From NCBI GenBank assembly GCA_045600105.1, contig JAZRXG010000041.1:44725-108724 (forward strand): a stretch of 64,000 nt of DNA, given 5' to 3'. The notes beneath the pieces are model-generated. The model ran no database searches and was not told the DNA's origin. It worked only from the letters and a program-made list of their open reading frames with translations. Positions 48,213 through 57,752 of the stretch are shown one piece after another. Each line of letters begins with the position of its first letter. Positions within the stretch are counted from its first letter, which is position 1. Made by a program: the position numbers and the translations under genes. This DNA is from UBA1206 sp045600105 (lineage in GTDB: Bacteria > Bacillota > Clostridia > Oscillospirales > CAG-382).

Positions 48213-50243
48213 TTAAAACGGCCCTTTATTACCGTCTTGATCCGGCGCTTTCGCATCGTTTTCGGATGCTTGCGCCGCTTCTTTTTCTTTCTCTTCTTTT
48301 TCTTTTGCTTCTTTGGCTTCCTGTTCGGCCTTGTTGATGTTCTCGGTCTTGCTTCTCTGACGCTTTTCGGCTTTTATTGCGTCAAGCTTTTCAAACGAAG
48401 CGTCTTCTTCGAATACCGCAAGGAACTGGTCCTTATCCATGACTTCGTTCTTCACGAGGTATTCGGCAATAAAGTGGAGTTTGTCGATGTTTTCGCTGAG
48501 TATCTTTTCGGCGATCTCGAAGCCCTTGGTGATGATTGCGTGGACTTCTTCGTCTATCTTGGCGGCGACGGTCTCGGAATAGTTGCGGGTGGACGAGAAA
48601 TCTTTTCCGAGGAAAACTTCGTCGTGACCGGTACCGAATACGATGGGACCGAGTTCGTCGCTCATACCGTACTGAGTGACCATCTTGCGTGCCAGCTCGC
48701 TCGCACGCTGGATATCGTTGGAAGCGCCGCTCGAAATGTCGTTGAGGATGAGCTTTTCGGCAACACGTCCGCCGAGCATCATGGCGATCTTTTCGATCAT
48801 TTCGTTCTTATAAACGTGGTTTTTGTCTTCCTGCGGAAGCGCTATCGTATAGCCGAGAGCCATACCGCTCGGAATGATGGAGACCTGATGAACGGGGTCC
48901 TGCGACGGGAGAAGATGACCGACGATGGCGTGGCCCGCCTCGTGGTACGCGGTGGCGCGTTTGTCTTCTTCTTTTATTACTTTGCTCTTCTTCTGAGGTC
49001 CGACGATGACTTTGATCTCGGCTTCTTCGATCTCTTCGATGCCGATGAGCTTCTTGCCTTTTCTTGCCGCAAGCAGTGCCGCCTCGTTCATGAGGTTTGC
49101 GAGATCGGCTCCGGTGAATCCGCTCGTGGCTTTTGCGATGGTCTCGAAATCGACGGTATCTTCAAGAGGTTTGTTTCTGGAATGGACTTTGAGTATCTCC
49201 ACTCTTCCCTTTATGTCGGGATAATTTACGGTGACCTGTCTGTCGAAGCGGCCCGGTCTGAGAAGTGCCGGGTCAAGGATGTCGGGTCTGTTGGTGGCAG
49301 CCATTACTATGACGCCGTCGTTGACACCGAAGCCGTCCATTTCGACGAGCAGCTGGTTGAGGGTCTGTTCGCGTTCATCGTGTCCGCCGCCCCAGCCTGC
49401 GCCTCTGTGACGTCCGACCGCGTCGATCTCATCTATGAATATTATGGAAGGTGATGTCTTTTTGGCGGTCTCAAAAAGGTCTCTGACACGGGAAGCGCCG
49501 ACACCGACGTACATTTCGACGAAGTCGGAACCCGAAATGGAATAGAACGGTACGCCCGCTTCACCGGCGACCGCTTTTGCAAGCAGCGTTTTACCGGTTC
49601 CGGGAGCACCCACAAGGAGCACGCCGCGAGGGATCTTTGCGCCGAGTGACGAGTATTTGGACGGGTCTTTGAGGAATTCGACTACTTCCTTGAGTTCTTC
49701 TTTTTCCTCATCCGCGCCGGCGACGTCGGTGAAAAGCACCTTATGCTTTTCGTCGCTGCCGAGCTTGGTACGCGCCTTTGAGAAAGAGTTCATTCTTCCG
49801 CCGAGTCCGCCGCCCGAGGCACCATTGCCCGATTTGCCGGATGCTTTGGAAATGAAATACCACCACATGGCAATAAACGCGATGATGACTATAACGAACG
49901 GGAGTATGCTGACCCACCACGGAAGTTCGGTAACGGGCTGATAGTCGTATTCGGTTATCGTGCCTGCCTTGTACTGTTCGTCGATCAGTTCGTGAAGGTC
50001 TTCGTAGAACACGTCAAAATATTTGAGCTGGTATTCGACTTCCTTCTTGTCCTTAAGTTTGAGAATAAGTACGTTGTCTTTGTCGATCACGAACGAGTCG
50101 ACTTCTTCTTTATAAAAATAATCCTTTATATCGCTGTACGTCAGTTTTTCGACCTTACCATCGGACGCCGCGAGCGTTCCGATGATTATTATGGCAACGA
50201 TGAAGAAGATGTAGAAAAATACGAGCTTGCGATTTGATTTCAT
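48213..50243 (-). CDS. ftsH: ATP-dependent zinc metalloprotease FtsH
   Basis: A 676-residue membrane AAA protease that degrades misfolded and regulatory membrane proteins. Two TM segments (about 8-26 and 112-130) flank an outside domain; then Walker A GAPGTGKTLLAKAVAG, Walker B SIIFIDEIDAVGRHRG, the SRH RPDILDPALLRPGRFDR and the zinc site HEAGH. The last ~55 residues are a Lys/Glu-rich low-complexity tail. The tilS-ftsH order is the common one in Bacillota. Confidence 0.97.
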   Translation of the reverse strand: MKSNRKLVFFYIFFIVAIIIIGTLAASDGKVEKLTYSDIKDYFYKEEVDSFVIDKDNVLILKLKDKKEVEYQLKYFDVFYEDLHELIDEQYKAGTITEYDYQPVTELPWWVSILPFVIVIIAFIAMWWYFISKASGKSGNGASGGGLGGRMNSFSKARTKLGSDEKHKVLFTDVAGADEEKEELKEVVEFLKDPSKYSSLGAKIPRGVLLVGAPGTGKTLLAKAVAGEAGVPFYSISGSDFVEMYVGVGASRVRDLFETAKKTSPSIIFIDEIDAVGRHRGAGWGGGHDEREQTLNQLLVEMDGFGVNDGVIVMAATNRPDILDPALLRPGRFDRQVTVNYPDIKGRVEILKVHSRNKPLEDTVDFETIAKATSGFTGADLANLMNEAALLAARKGKKLIGIEEIEEAEIKVIVGPQKKSKVIKEEDKRATAYHEAGHAIVGHLLPSQDPVHQVSIIPSGMALGYTIALPQEDKNHVYKNEMIEKIAMMLGGRVAEKLILNDISSGASNDIQRASELARKMVTQYGMSDELGPIVFGTGHDEVFLGKDFSSTRNYSETVAAKIDEEVHAIITKGFEIAEKILSENIDKLHFIAEYLVKNEVMDKDQFLAVFEEDASFEKLDAIKAEKRQRSKTENINKAEQEAKEAKEKEEKEKEAAQASENDAKAPDQDGNKGPF

Positions 50244-50249
50244 AGACCT

Positions 50250-51623
50250 TTACCGACCTTTTTCAATACTTTTATCAGATATATCGAACCCGAAGCATAC
50301 GATAAAACGGTTATTTTCACCGTCGCCTGCCCTGTATCCGTCGGCGACTCCGACGAAGGGCACGGCAATGACCGTATCTCCCGAACAGATGACGGGGATG
50401 GCGTCACGGTATTCCTTCGGTATCTTTTTGTTTATAAATTCTTTTTTGAGCGACTTTGTCATTCCGTTGATCTTTATGCCGTCGCCGTTATTGCGGCTCC
50501 TCGCATATATCTTACCGCTTATTTTAGCAGAACATAACGTGACTGTTGTTGAAAATTTGTTAAAATCGTAAGAATTTTTGGAAACATTTAGAAACACCGT
50601 CGTAGCGGGTCCGAAATGATTTTCGCCATCCTCAAGGTAAATATATTCAACTCGAGAACATTTTTCGTTCCTTTCGCTTTCGCAAATTCTCACACGTCCG
50701 TCCGAAATAACGAGTTTTCTTCCGCCGTCTATGTCAAACGAAATGTTTTTCTTTTCCTTGACCGCGTTTATCGCTTTTTTCAGCGTTTCACGCTCAAGCT
50801 TTCCGCATTCGGAAATTATCACCGACGATATGACTGCGGGATGGCAGGACGAAAGATCTTCACCCGCTTTCGCGGCGGATCCATCAACGAAATCCGAAAG
50901 CAGCGCAAAATTCCTGCTCGTATTTAAGAGCGTCTCGGAAAATGACGGGTTTATCTCTTTGATGAGCGGAATGACTTCGAGCCGCAGTTTATTGCGCGTG
51001 CAGTCAGGCAAAGCGTTTGTCGAATCAAAAACGTGGCTGACACCGAATTCGGACGCGTATTCGTCGATCTCTTTGCGGGCAACGTCGCGGAGCGGACGTA
51101 TGATATTGCCTCTTTTATAAGGGATGCCGCTCATTCCTTTGAGATGCGTCCCTTTGATGAGGTCGTACAGCACGGTTTCGGCGTTGTCGTCCGCGTTGTG
51201 CGCAGTCGCGATAACGTCTATCCCGTTTTCTTTTGCCGTTCTTTCAAACGCTTCATACCTTGCGTCGCGCGCGGCAAGCTCAAGCGATTTGCCGCTTTCT
51301 TTGCAGAGAGCCGGCACGTCGGCGTGAGACACGAAAAGCTCCACCCCGTTTGCCTCACACGTTCTGCGGACGAAATCCTCGTCCGAATCGCTTTCATCTC
51401 CGCGTATCATGTGGTTTACGTGAAGAGCGTAAAGCGTGAACGAATACTTTTCACGAAGTGTCAGCAGAACGTCGAACAACACCGACGAATCGACACCGCC
51501 CGAAAAGCCGAGAAGCACGCTTTTCACGTTGTCGAGGAGTCCGTTTTCATCGATCGTCTTTATTACCTTCAGCCGCAGCGCGCTCCGGCTTTTGTTACTG
51601 CTTGGGTTCTTGTCTGTCATCAT
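50250..51623 (-). CDS. tilS: tRNA(Ile)-lysidine synthase
   Basis: A 457-residue enzyme that converts C34 of the CAU anticodon of tRNA-Ile2 to lysidine using ATP and lysine. The PP-loop reads LLGFSGGVDSSVLFD; the NADDNAET block and a C-terminal TilS domain (KIPKEYRDAIPVICSGD) follow. The start overlaps dnaB by 29 bases; two adjacent ATG codons are possible (51623 or 51620). Confidence 0.94.
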   Translation of the reverse strand: MMTDKNPSSNKSRSALRLKVIKTIDENGLLDNVKSVLLGFSGGVDSSVLFDVLLTLREKYSFTLYALHVNHMIRGDESDSDEDFVRRTCEANGVELFVSHADVPALCKESGKSLELAARDARYEAFERTAKENGIDVIATAHNADDNAETVLYDLIKGTHLKGMSGIPYKRGNIIRPLRDVARKEIDEYASEFGVSHVFDSTNALPDCTRNKLRLEVIPLIKEINPSFSETLLNTSRNFALLSDFVDGSAAKAGEDLSSCHPAVISSVIISECGKLERETLKKAINAVKEKKNISFDIDGGRKLVISDGRVRICESERNEKCSRVEYIYLEDGENHFGPATTVFLNVSKNSYDFNKFSTTVTLCSAKISGKIYARSRNNGDGIKINGMTKSLKKEFINKKIPKEYRDAIPVICSGDTVIAVPFVGVADGYRAGDGENNRFIVCFGFDISDKSIEKGR

Positions 51624-52962
51624 ATTTTTCTTCGAGCTGAACGTATTTGAAATACTGACCGTACCACGCGAACTTTACCGTTCCCGTCTGACCGTGTCTG
51701 TTTTTGCCGATTATGCATTCAACTATCTGCTGTTCGCTCTTCGGCTCGTTTTTCTGTTCTTCGCCCGTGTCGTAATCGTCACGGTAAAGAAGCATGACGA
51801 TGTCGGCGTCCTGCTCGATGGCACCCGAGTCACGCAGATCCGAGAGCGTCGGACGTTTTTCTTTCAGTCCTTTTGCCGGACGCGAAAGCTGCGACACGAG
51901 GATGATGGGTATCTTCATTTCCTTTGCCATCAGTTTGAGCGAACGCGTGAGGTCCGCGACTTCAAGGACGCGGTTGTCCTTGTGAGATTCGGACTGCATG
52001 AGTCCGAGATAGTCGATTATGATGAGTCCCACGTTCTTGAGGCGGCGCACCTTCGACTTCATTTCGGTGACCGTGATCTCGGACGTATCGTCAAGATATA
52101 TCTGCGTTTCGCTTATCTTTGAGCAGGCGTCGGCAAGAGTTCCCCATTGTTCGCTCGTGAAAGACGCCTTTTTGATGGTGTAGTTGTCGATGAGCGCCTG
52201 GCAGGAAATAAGGCGGTTGACAAGCTGCTCTTTGGTCATTTCGAGCGAGAATATGGCGATCTCTTTTTCGGGATATTTTATCCCCACGTTGAGCGCGAGG
52301 TTGAGCGCGAACGTCGTTTTGCCGACACCGGGGCGTGCGCCGATAAGCACGAGGTCGCCTTCGCCGAGGCTGACGAAATATTCGTCGAGCTCTGAAAAGC
52401 CTGTCTTGATGCCCTCGTATATATCGGGGTTGCCCGCAAGGGTCTGGAATTTGTCGTAGTTTTCTTTGATCGTTTCGGAAATATGCGTAAGTCCCGTGCG
52501 GTATCTTTCGTCCGCGACTTCGAAAATCCTGCGTTCGGAATAATCGACGAGGCTTCTGACGTCGCCGCTTTCGGAATACGCCTTTTCGGAAATGTCTCTG
52601 CTGGCGCCGATAAGAGCGCGAAGAGTCGCTTTTTCTTTGATTATTCTGATATATTCGCCGATATTCGTGTTTTCGACGGCAACGTCGCAGATTATCTTTA
52701 TGTATTTGGCGGCGTCGAAATCGGTGTCACCGAACGCCTTTTTTATCTCGTCGATAAGCGTGACGACGTCGATGGTGCGGCTTTCGGCAAACAGATTCTT
52801 TATCGCCTTGAATATCGTTTTGTGCGTTTCGGGATAGAAATGATCCGCGCTGAGTTCTGCAGCTTCGACAAGCTTTTCGGGGTCGATTATTATCGCGCCC
52901 AGAACAGCCTGCTCCGCCTGCAGCGAATGGGGCAGCTGTCTTATGCTGTCAAGTTCGCTCAT
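51595..52962 (-). CDS. dnaB: Replicative DNA helicase
   Basis: A 455-residue hexameric helicase at the replication fork. The N-terminal domain begins RQLPHSLQAEQAVLGAIIID; the RecA-type motor has Walker A GARPGVGKTTFALNLAL and Walker B LIIIDYLGLMQ, plus SQLSRPAKGLKEKRP. It follows rplI after 7 bases, the usual rplI-dnaB arrangement. Confidence 0.97.
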   Translation of the reverse strand: MSELDSIRQLPHSLQAEQAVLGAIIIDPEKLVEAAELSADHFYPETHKTIFKAIKNLFAESRTIDVVTLIDEIKKAFGDTDFDAAKYIKIICDVAVENTNIGEYIRIIKEKATLRALIGASRDISEKAYSESGDVRSLVDYSERRIFEVADERYRTGLTHISETIKENYDKFQTLAGNPDIYEGIKTGFSELDEYFVSLGEGDLVLIGARPGVGKTTFALNLALNVGIKYPEKEIAIFSLEMTKEQLVNRLISCQALIDNYTIKKASFTSEQWGTLADACSKISETQIYLDDTSEITVTEMKSKVRRLKNVGLIIIDYLGLMQSESHKDNRVLEVADLTRSLKLMAKEMKIPIILVSQLSRPAKGLKEKRPTLSDLRDSGAIEQDADIVMLLYRDDYDTGEEQKNEPKSEQQIVECIIGKNRHGQTGTVKFAWYGQYFKYVQLEEKYDDRQEPKQ

Positions 52963-52969
52963 GATATCA

Positions 52970-53413
52970 TCACCCTTCGACGATAAGTTTGATCTTTGCG
53001 TTGATCTCCGGATAAAGTTTGATGCTCACCGTATACTCGCCGACGGTCTTTATGACGTCCTCGACGGATATCTTCTTTTTGTCAACGTCGATGCCGAGTT
53101 CGGCTTTTATCTTGTCGGAAATATCCTTTGCGGTCACGGCGGAATAGAGTCTGCCATCGCTGCCTCCGCTCGTCTTGTAAACGAGCGTGGTCTTTTCGAG
53201 TTTTTCTTTGTTTGCGGCAGCCGCTTTTTTATCTTCGCTTTTTCTGAATTCATCGGCTTCGTTTTTGAGTTTGATGTCGTTGAGTGCGGACGCGCTCGCT
53301 TCTTTGGCGAGTTTCTTGGGGAAAAGGAAGTTCATGGCGTATCCGTCGGATACGTTGACCACGTCGCCCTTTTTGCCCTGAGCCTTGACGTCCTGCAATA
53401 AAATTACCTTCAT
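52970..53413 (-). CDS. rplI: 50S ribosomal protein L9
   Basis: A 147-residue ribosomal protein with the invariant N-terminal domain MKVILLQDVKAQGKKGDVV and SDGYAMNFLFPKKLA, a long connecting helix and a C-terminal RNA-binding domain. The 70-base gap from gdpP contains an 8-bp hairpin (53451-53458 with 53472-53479) without T-run, perhaps a processing site. Confidence 0.97.
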   Translation of the reverse strand: MKVILLQDVKAQGKKGDVVNVSDGYAMNFLFPKKLAKEASASALNDIKLKNEADEFRKSEDKKAAAANKEKLEKTTLVYKTSGGSDGRLYSAVTAKDISDKIKAELGIDVDKKKISVEDVIKTVGEYTVSIKLYPEINAKIKLIVEG

Positions 53414-53483
53414 ATCTGTGTTCCTCCGTTAGTTCTGTCGTTACGAATCACGTCTGCAAAACACTTTTTCGCAGACGTCTGTT

Positions 53484-55472
53484 TTACTCTGCTTCGCAGT
53501 ATTTGACGATCGCGTCGCGAAGCATCGTCATTGCCTGCTTCATGGTGACACCGGTGAGCTTTGCGCCCGCGGAGTCGAAATGACCGCCGCCGTGGATCTG
53601 CTCGAGAATGAGCGACACGTTGACGCTGCCGTCGCTTCGTGCCGAAATGTGGATGGCGTCGTCTATCACGGTAAGAGTGAAGGACGCGCGTATACCTTCG
53701 ATCTGAAGCATGCGTTCTGCCGCCTGAGCCGCGGTGATGCGGTTTTCGGGCGTGTTGTCGTTGTCGTACTGGGTTATCGCGAATATCTTGCGGAATACGA
53801 ATATACTGCGTTCGAATTCGGCAAGTTTCTTGAACTCGCCCATCTTATACTTGAACATCGACTGCGCTCTCATGGTATTGGCGCCTTCGCCGCGCAGATA
53901 AGTAGCCGCCGCGAACGTGCGTATACCTACGCTGCGTACGAAATTCTGCGTATCAAGCAGTATTCCGGCAAGCATGAGTTCCGCTTCTTCCTTGCATATC
54001 GTGTTCGGCGGAAGCACTACCTCGAGCATTTCGCTCACTATCTCGCTCGCGGACGAAGCCGTCGGTTCGATGTAGGTTATCTCGTGCTTCCTATCGAATT
54101 CCTGCGTTTGTCTGTGATGGTCTATCACGACGACGTGCTCGGCTTTGCGGTATATCTCGGGAGACTCGAATATCTTTTCGTTGCTGACGTCGGTTATGAC
54201 GACGAGGGTCTCGGGCGTGAGAAGTTCCTGCCCGTAGACCTTGTCGATGAACATATCGTCGTATTCCTTGATGGGAAGCAGACGCGCCGAGCAGAGCTCA
54301 AAATTCTGACATTTCAGGTCGGTGACCATCTTGACGTTCTTGCCGAGCCACAGCGCAAGACGCGCGATACCGACGCCCGACGCTATCGAGTCGAAGTCGG
54401 GGTTCGAGTGGCCCATGATGATTATGTTTGAAGCTTTGCGTATCTCGGACACGAGCTGTGTCGCGACGACACGCGATTTGATCTTGGTGCGTTTCTGTAT
54501 CGTCTTTGTCTTTCCGCCGAAGAATTCGTTGTCCGCTCTCGTTTTGACGACCGCCTGAGCGCCGCCGCGCTGAAGCGCGAGCTGGAGCGAGTTCTTTGCC
54601 GCCTCGTCCTTTTCGGAAAGCGTTCCGTCGATCCTCGAAAGACCTATCGAGACCGTGAGGGGCACGCCCTCGTCGGTATCGGAAACGTCGTAAACCTTAT
54701 CAAGAATGTCGAACTTGGAATCGAGCTGCTTCTGGATATAGCGTTCCTCGAGCAGAATGATGTATTTATCGCGCTCGTATTCCTTGATGACGCCGTTCAT
54801 CGAGGCGACCCATTCGTTGAGCACGCCGGATATTTTCGCGGATATCTCGCGGTATCTGTCCTGCTGCATGCCGGACGCAAGCTCCGTGATGTTATCTATC
54901 GCGGCGTAAGCGACGAGCGTGTTGGAATCGAGATATTCCTTGTAAAGGTCTTCGTATTCGGTCGATTTCATCCATACGACGAGATAGAAGCTCTTTCTCA
55001 TCGTTTCGATGAGATGCGGGCGTATGCGGTAATGGTCGCTGCCGATCTTCACGGTAACGTACTCCGTACCGTTTTTCTGCATCTCGGTAAATTTCTGTAT
55101 ATCGACCTCCCCGTTTCCTATCGTCCCGCATTGTTCGCCTATCTTGATGCCGTCGTTGTAAAGGTCACGGAGCGCCTCGTTGTACCACGAAACGGCACCG
55201 TTGGCGTCGCAGAGCAGAACGGGCATATCGCAGCCCGAGATGAAATCAAAGGTGTGTGACGCGAGCGACTTCCCTGCCATACTGTTCTTTACGTCACCGC
55301 TGCCGAAATAGAGGTAGATAAACACGTAAAGAACGTAAAGGAGCAGAAGAACGCAGCACATTATTCCCGCTTTGACGTTGAAAAGCAGCGCGATGACCGA
55401 AAGGGCGACCATGAACGCGATGCTTATTATGAAAGCGAAAAGATTGTTTTTGAAAAAATTCTTGGGATTCAT
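53484..55472 (-). CDS. gdpP: Cyclic-di-AMP phosphodiesterase GdpP
   Basis: A 662-residue membrane enzyme that hydrolyses c-di-AMP, controlling potassium and wall homeostasis. Two TM helices (about 13-57) precede a PAS-like domain, a degenerate GGDEF domain and the DHH/DHHA1 module. DHH metal motifs are MGHSNPDFDSIAS, VVITDVSNE and VVIDHHRQ; DHHA1 ends HGGGHFDSAGAKL. It lies in the gdpP-rplI-dnaB cluster. Confidence 0.95.
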   Translation of the reverse strand: MNPKNFFKNNLFAFIISIAFMVALSVIALLFNVKAGIMCCVLLLLYVLYVFIYLYFGSGDVKNSMAGKSLASHTFDFISGCDMPVLLCDANGAVSWYNEALRDLYNDGIKIGEQCGTIGNGEVDIQKFTEMQKNGTEYVTVKIGSDHYRIRPHLIETMRKSFYLVVWMKSTEYEDLYKEYLDSNTLVAYAAIDNITELASGMQQDRYREISAKISGVLNEWVASMNGVIKEYERDKYIILLEERYIQKQLDSKFDILDKVYDVSDTDEGVPLTVSIGLSRIDGTLSEKDEAAKNSLQLALQRGGAQAVVKTRADNEFFGGKTKTIQKRTKIKSRVVATQLVSEIRKASNIIIMGHSNPDFDSIASGVGIARLALWLGKNVKMVTDLKCQNFELCSARLLPIKEYDDMFIDKVYGQELLTPETLVVITDVSNEKIFESPEIYRKAEHVVVIDHHRQTQEFDRKHEITYIEPTASSASEIVSEMLEVVLPPNTICKEEAELMLAGILLDTQNFVRSVGIRTFAAATYLRGEGANTMRAQSMFKYKMGEFKKLAEFERSIFVFRKIFAITQYDNDNTPENRITAAQAAERMLQIEGIRASFTLTVIDDAIHISARSDGSVNVSLILEQIHGGGHFDSAGAKLTGVTMKQAMTMLRDAIVKYCEAE

Positions 55473-55502
55473 ATAATATCCCTCCCGTAAATGGAGCAGG
55501 CT

Positions 55503-57740
55503 TTACATCAGTTTCTGCTGCATGAATTCAATGTCGTCCTCCTCAAAGATCCCTCCGGTGGACGGAAGCGCGGTCTTGCGGTAGCGGCTCTCTTTTTCAA
55601 GCGGCCTCGTATCCTTGTCATAATACTCCGCCGACACCACCTTCTGATCTTTCTTGAGAGTGAATATCGCGGCTCCGTACGACGTGCGCGTCGATTTTTC
55701 GGAAAGCTGTTTATCCTTGATTATAAGCGCGCGGTAATTATCCGATCTTACGAGATATTCCTTGTCTTTTGAGGACGGAAGTATCGCGACGCAGGGAGAA
55801 CCGTCGAAGAAAGCGTTTTTGAGTTTCTTTCTGTTGGTCTTGGTCTGGTACGTTTCGATCGAGAACTTGACGGCTTTTCCGTTTTCGAAGAAGAACGCGA
55901 GGTCGTAATCGTAGTTTCCGGCAGGATAACACGCGATTATCCTTTCGTCCTGCTCGAACCCGAGCATCGCAGGAACGAAGGTGCCGAGAGCGCTTGCCTT
56001 GGTGTCTTCGAAATCATAGGCGTGCGCCTTATAAAGCTGCGCCTTGTCGGTGAAGAACAGCAATTCTTCTCTGTTCGTGGATTCCACGGTATAAAGCAGG
56101 CTGTCGCCTTCTTTGTATTTCTGCACGTCGTTGCCTCTGAGCGACGCCGCGGTGCATTTCTTGAAATATCCCGCTTTGGTGACGAACAGAGTGACAGGAT
56201 AATCTTCGATCTTTGACGCTTCCTCGAATATCTCGTCAACGTCATCATCGTATATGATGTCGGTGAACCTGGGCTTGCCGTATTTTTCTTTGATGGCGGT
56301 AAGCTCCTTGATGATATACTTCTTTATCTTCGAGTTGCTCTGTATGAGAGAGTAAAGCTCTTCGATATCCTTTTCGAGCCCTTCGATCTCGTCGATGTTG
56401 TCGAGCAGATATTCTTTGTTGAGGTTGCGGAGCTTGATGTTGGCGATATATTCAGCCTGTATCTCGTCGATGTCGAAGCCGTTCATCAGGTTGGGGATTA
56501 CTTCGGCGTCTTTCGACGTCTGTCTGATTATACGTATCGCCTTGTCGATATCGAGAAGTATCTTTTTGAGACCTTCGAGCAGATGGAGTCTGTCCTTCTT
56601 CTTGTTCCAGTCGAAGGTGAATACCCTTCTGAGGCACTCGATGCGGAACGCGATCCATTCGTCGATGAGGTCGGGGATGCCGAGCGTACGCGGAGTCCCG
56701 CCGACGAGCACGTTGAAATTGCACTTGAACGTGTCCTCGAGATGGAGCTTGCCCATCTTGAATAGCTTGGACATGAACTGATCGGGATCGACGCCCCGTT
56801 TGAGGTCGATGGTGATCTTCATGCCGTTGATGTCGATCTCGTCGCGTATATCGGAAATTTCCTTTATCTTTCCCTCTTTGACGGTTTTGGTTATGGCGTC
56901 GATTATCTTTTCGGCAGTCGTGGTATACGGTATTTCGTATATTTCGATGCAGTTTGCCGCTTTGTCATAACGATATTTCGAGCGGAATCTGAGGTTGCCG
57001 ACACCGGTCTTATAGACCTGGAGCAGCTTTTCGCGGTCGTAGATAAAGCTTGAACCCGTGGTGAAGTCGGGGGCCTTGACCGTGGCAAGCAGTTCCTCGT
57101 CGGTTATCTCGCCGTTTTTGAGCATTATTATCGTGGCATCGCAGATCTCGGCAAGGTTGAACGAGCATATCTGGCACGCAAGTCCCACGGCAATGCCTGC
57201 GTTGGGCGACACGAGTATGTTGGGGAACGCCACGGGGAGCAGCACGGGCTCGGTGGTGGTATTGTCGTAGTTCGGAACGAGGTCGACGGCGTCCTTGTCG
57301 ATACCGGTGAAAATAGTGTCGCAGAACTTATCGAGCTTGACCTCGGTATAACGTGAGGCGGAGTACGCCATATCGGAATACTGCTTGCCGAAGCAGCCCT
57401 TTGAGTCAACGAACGGATGAAGCAGCGCGGCTTTACCCGTAGTAAGACGCACCATCGTTTCGTATATCGCGGCGTCGCCGTGCGGATTGAGCTTCATGGT
57501 GGCGCCCGCCACGTTTGCCGATTTCGTCCTCGGCCAGTTCATGAGCCCCATTTTGAACATCGTATAAAGAAGCTTGCGGTGCGACGGCTTGAATCCGTCT
57601 ATTTCGGGTATCGAGCGCGACACTATTACCGACATGGCGTACGGCATATAGTTGGTCTCGAGTACCTCGGATATTTCCTGGTATATTATTTCCGCCGGTT
57701 TTTCTTCGACGGTCGGGGCAATTTTTTTCTTTTTAGCCAT
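55503..57740 (-). CDS. Divergent type II DNA topoisomerase subunit A (ParC/GyrA-like)
   Basis: A 745-residue breakage-reunion subunit. The catalytic Tyr is in SASRYTEVKL, and the winged-helix block IPEIDGFKPSHRKLLYTMF and KLNPHGDAAIYETMVRLT are recognisable but differ from standard gyrase (PVQRRILYAM, YHPHGDAAVYD, AAMRYTEARL). A C-terminal beta-pinwheel domain follows. Start at 57740 is 8 bases from AAGGAG; the ATG two codons earlier is too close. Pairs with the B subunit upstream. It could be a second topoisomerase in addition to gyrase elsewhere. Confidence 0.88.
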   Translation of the reverse strand: MAKKKKIAPTVEEKPAEIIYQEISEVLETNYMPYAMSVIVSRSIPEIDGFKPSHRKLLYTMFKMGLMNWPRTKSANVAGATMKLNPHGDAAIYETMVRLTTGKAALLHPFVDSKGCFGKQYSDMAYSASRYTEVKLDKFCDTIFTGIDKDAVDLVPNYDNTTTEPVLLPVAFPNILVSPNAGIAVGLACQICSFNLAEICDATIIMLKNGEITDEELLATVKAPDFTTGSSFIYDREKLLQVYKTGVGNLRFRSKYRYDKAANCIEIYEIPYTTTAEKIIDAITKTVKEGKIKEISDIRDEIDINGMKITIDLKRGVDPDQFMSKLFKMGKLHLEDTFKCNFNVLVGGTPRTLGIPDLIDEWIAFRIECLRRVFTFDWNKKKDRLHLLEGLKKILLDIDKAIRIIRQTSKDAEVIPNLMNGFDIDEIQAEYIANIKLRNLNKEYLLDNIDEIEGLEKDIEELYSLIQSNSKIKKYIIKELTAIKEKYGKPRFTDIIYDDDVDEIFEEASKIEDYPVTLFVTKAGYFKKCTAASLRGNDVQKYKEGDSLLYTVESTNREELLFFTDKAQLYKAHAYDFEDTKASALGTFVPAMLGFEQDERIIACYPAGNYDYDLAFFFENGKAVKFSIETYQTKTNRKKLKNAFFDGSPCVAILPSSKDKEYLVRSDNYRALIIKDKQLSEKSTRTSYGAAIFTLKKDQKVVSAEYYDKDTRPLEKESRYRKTALPSTGGIFEEDDIEFMQQKLM

Positions 57741-57752
57741 TGTCATTGCTCC

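Noticed and set aside
53451..53479. Terminator between gdpP and rplI
   Set aside because: The hairpin has no T-run in the minus direction, so read-through is likely; kept only as a note under rplI.
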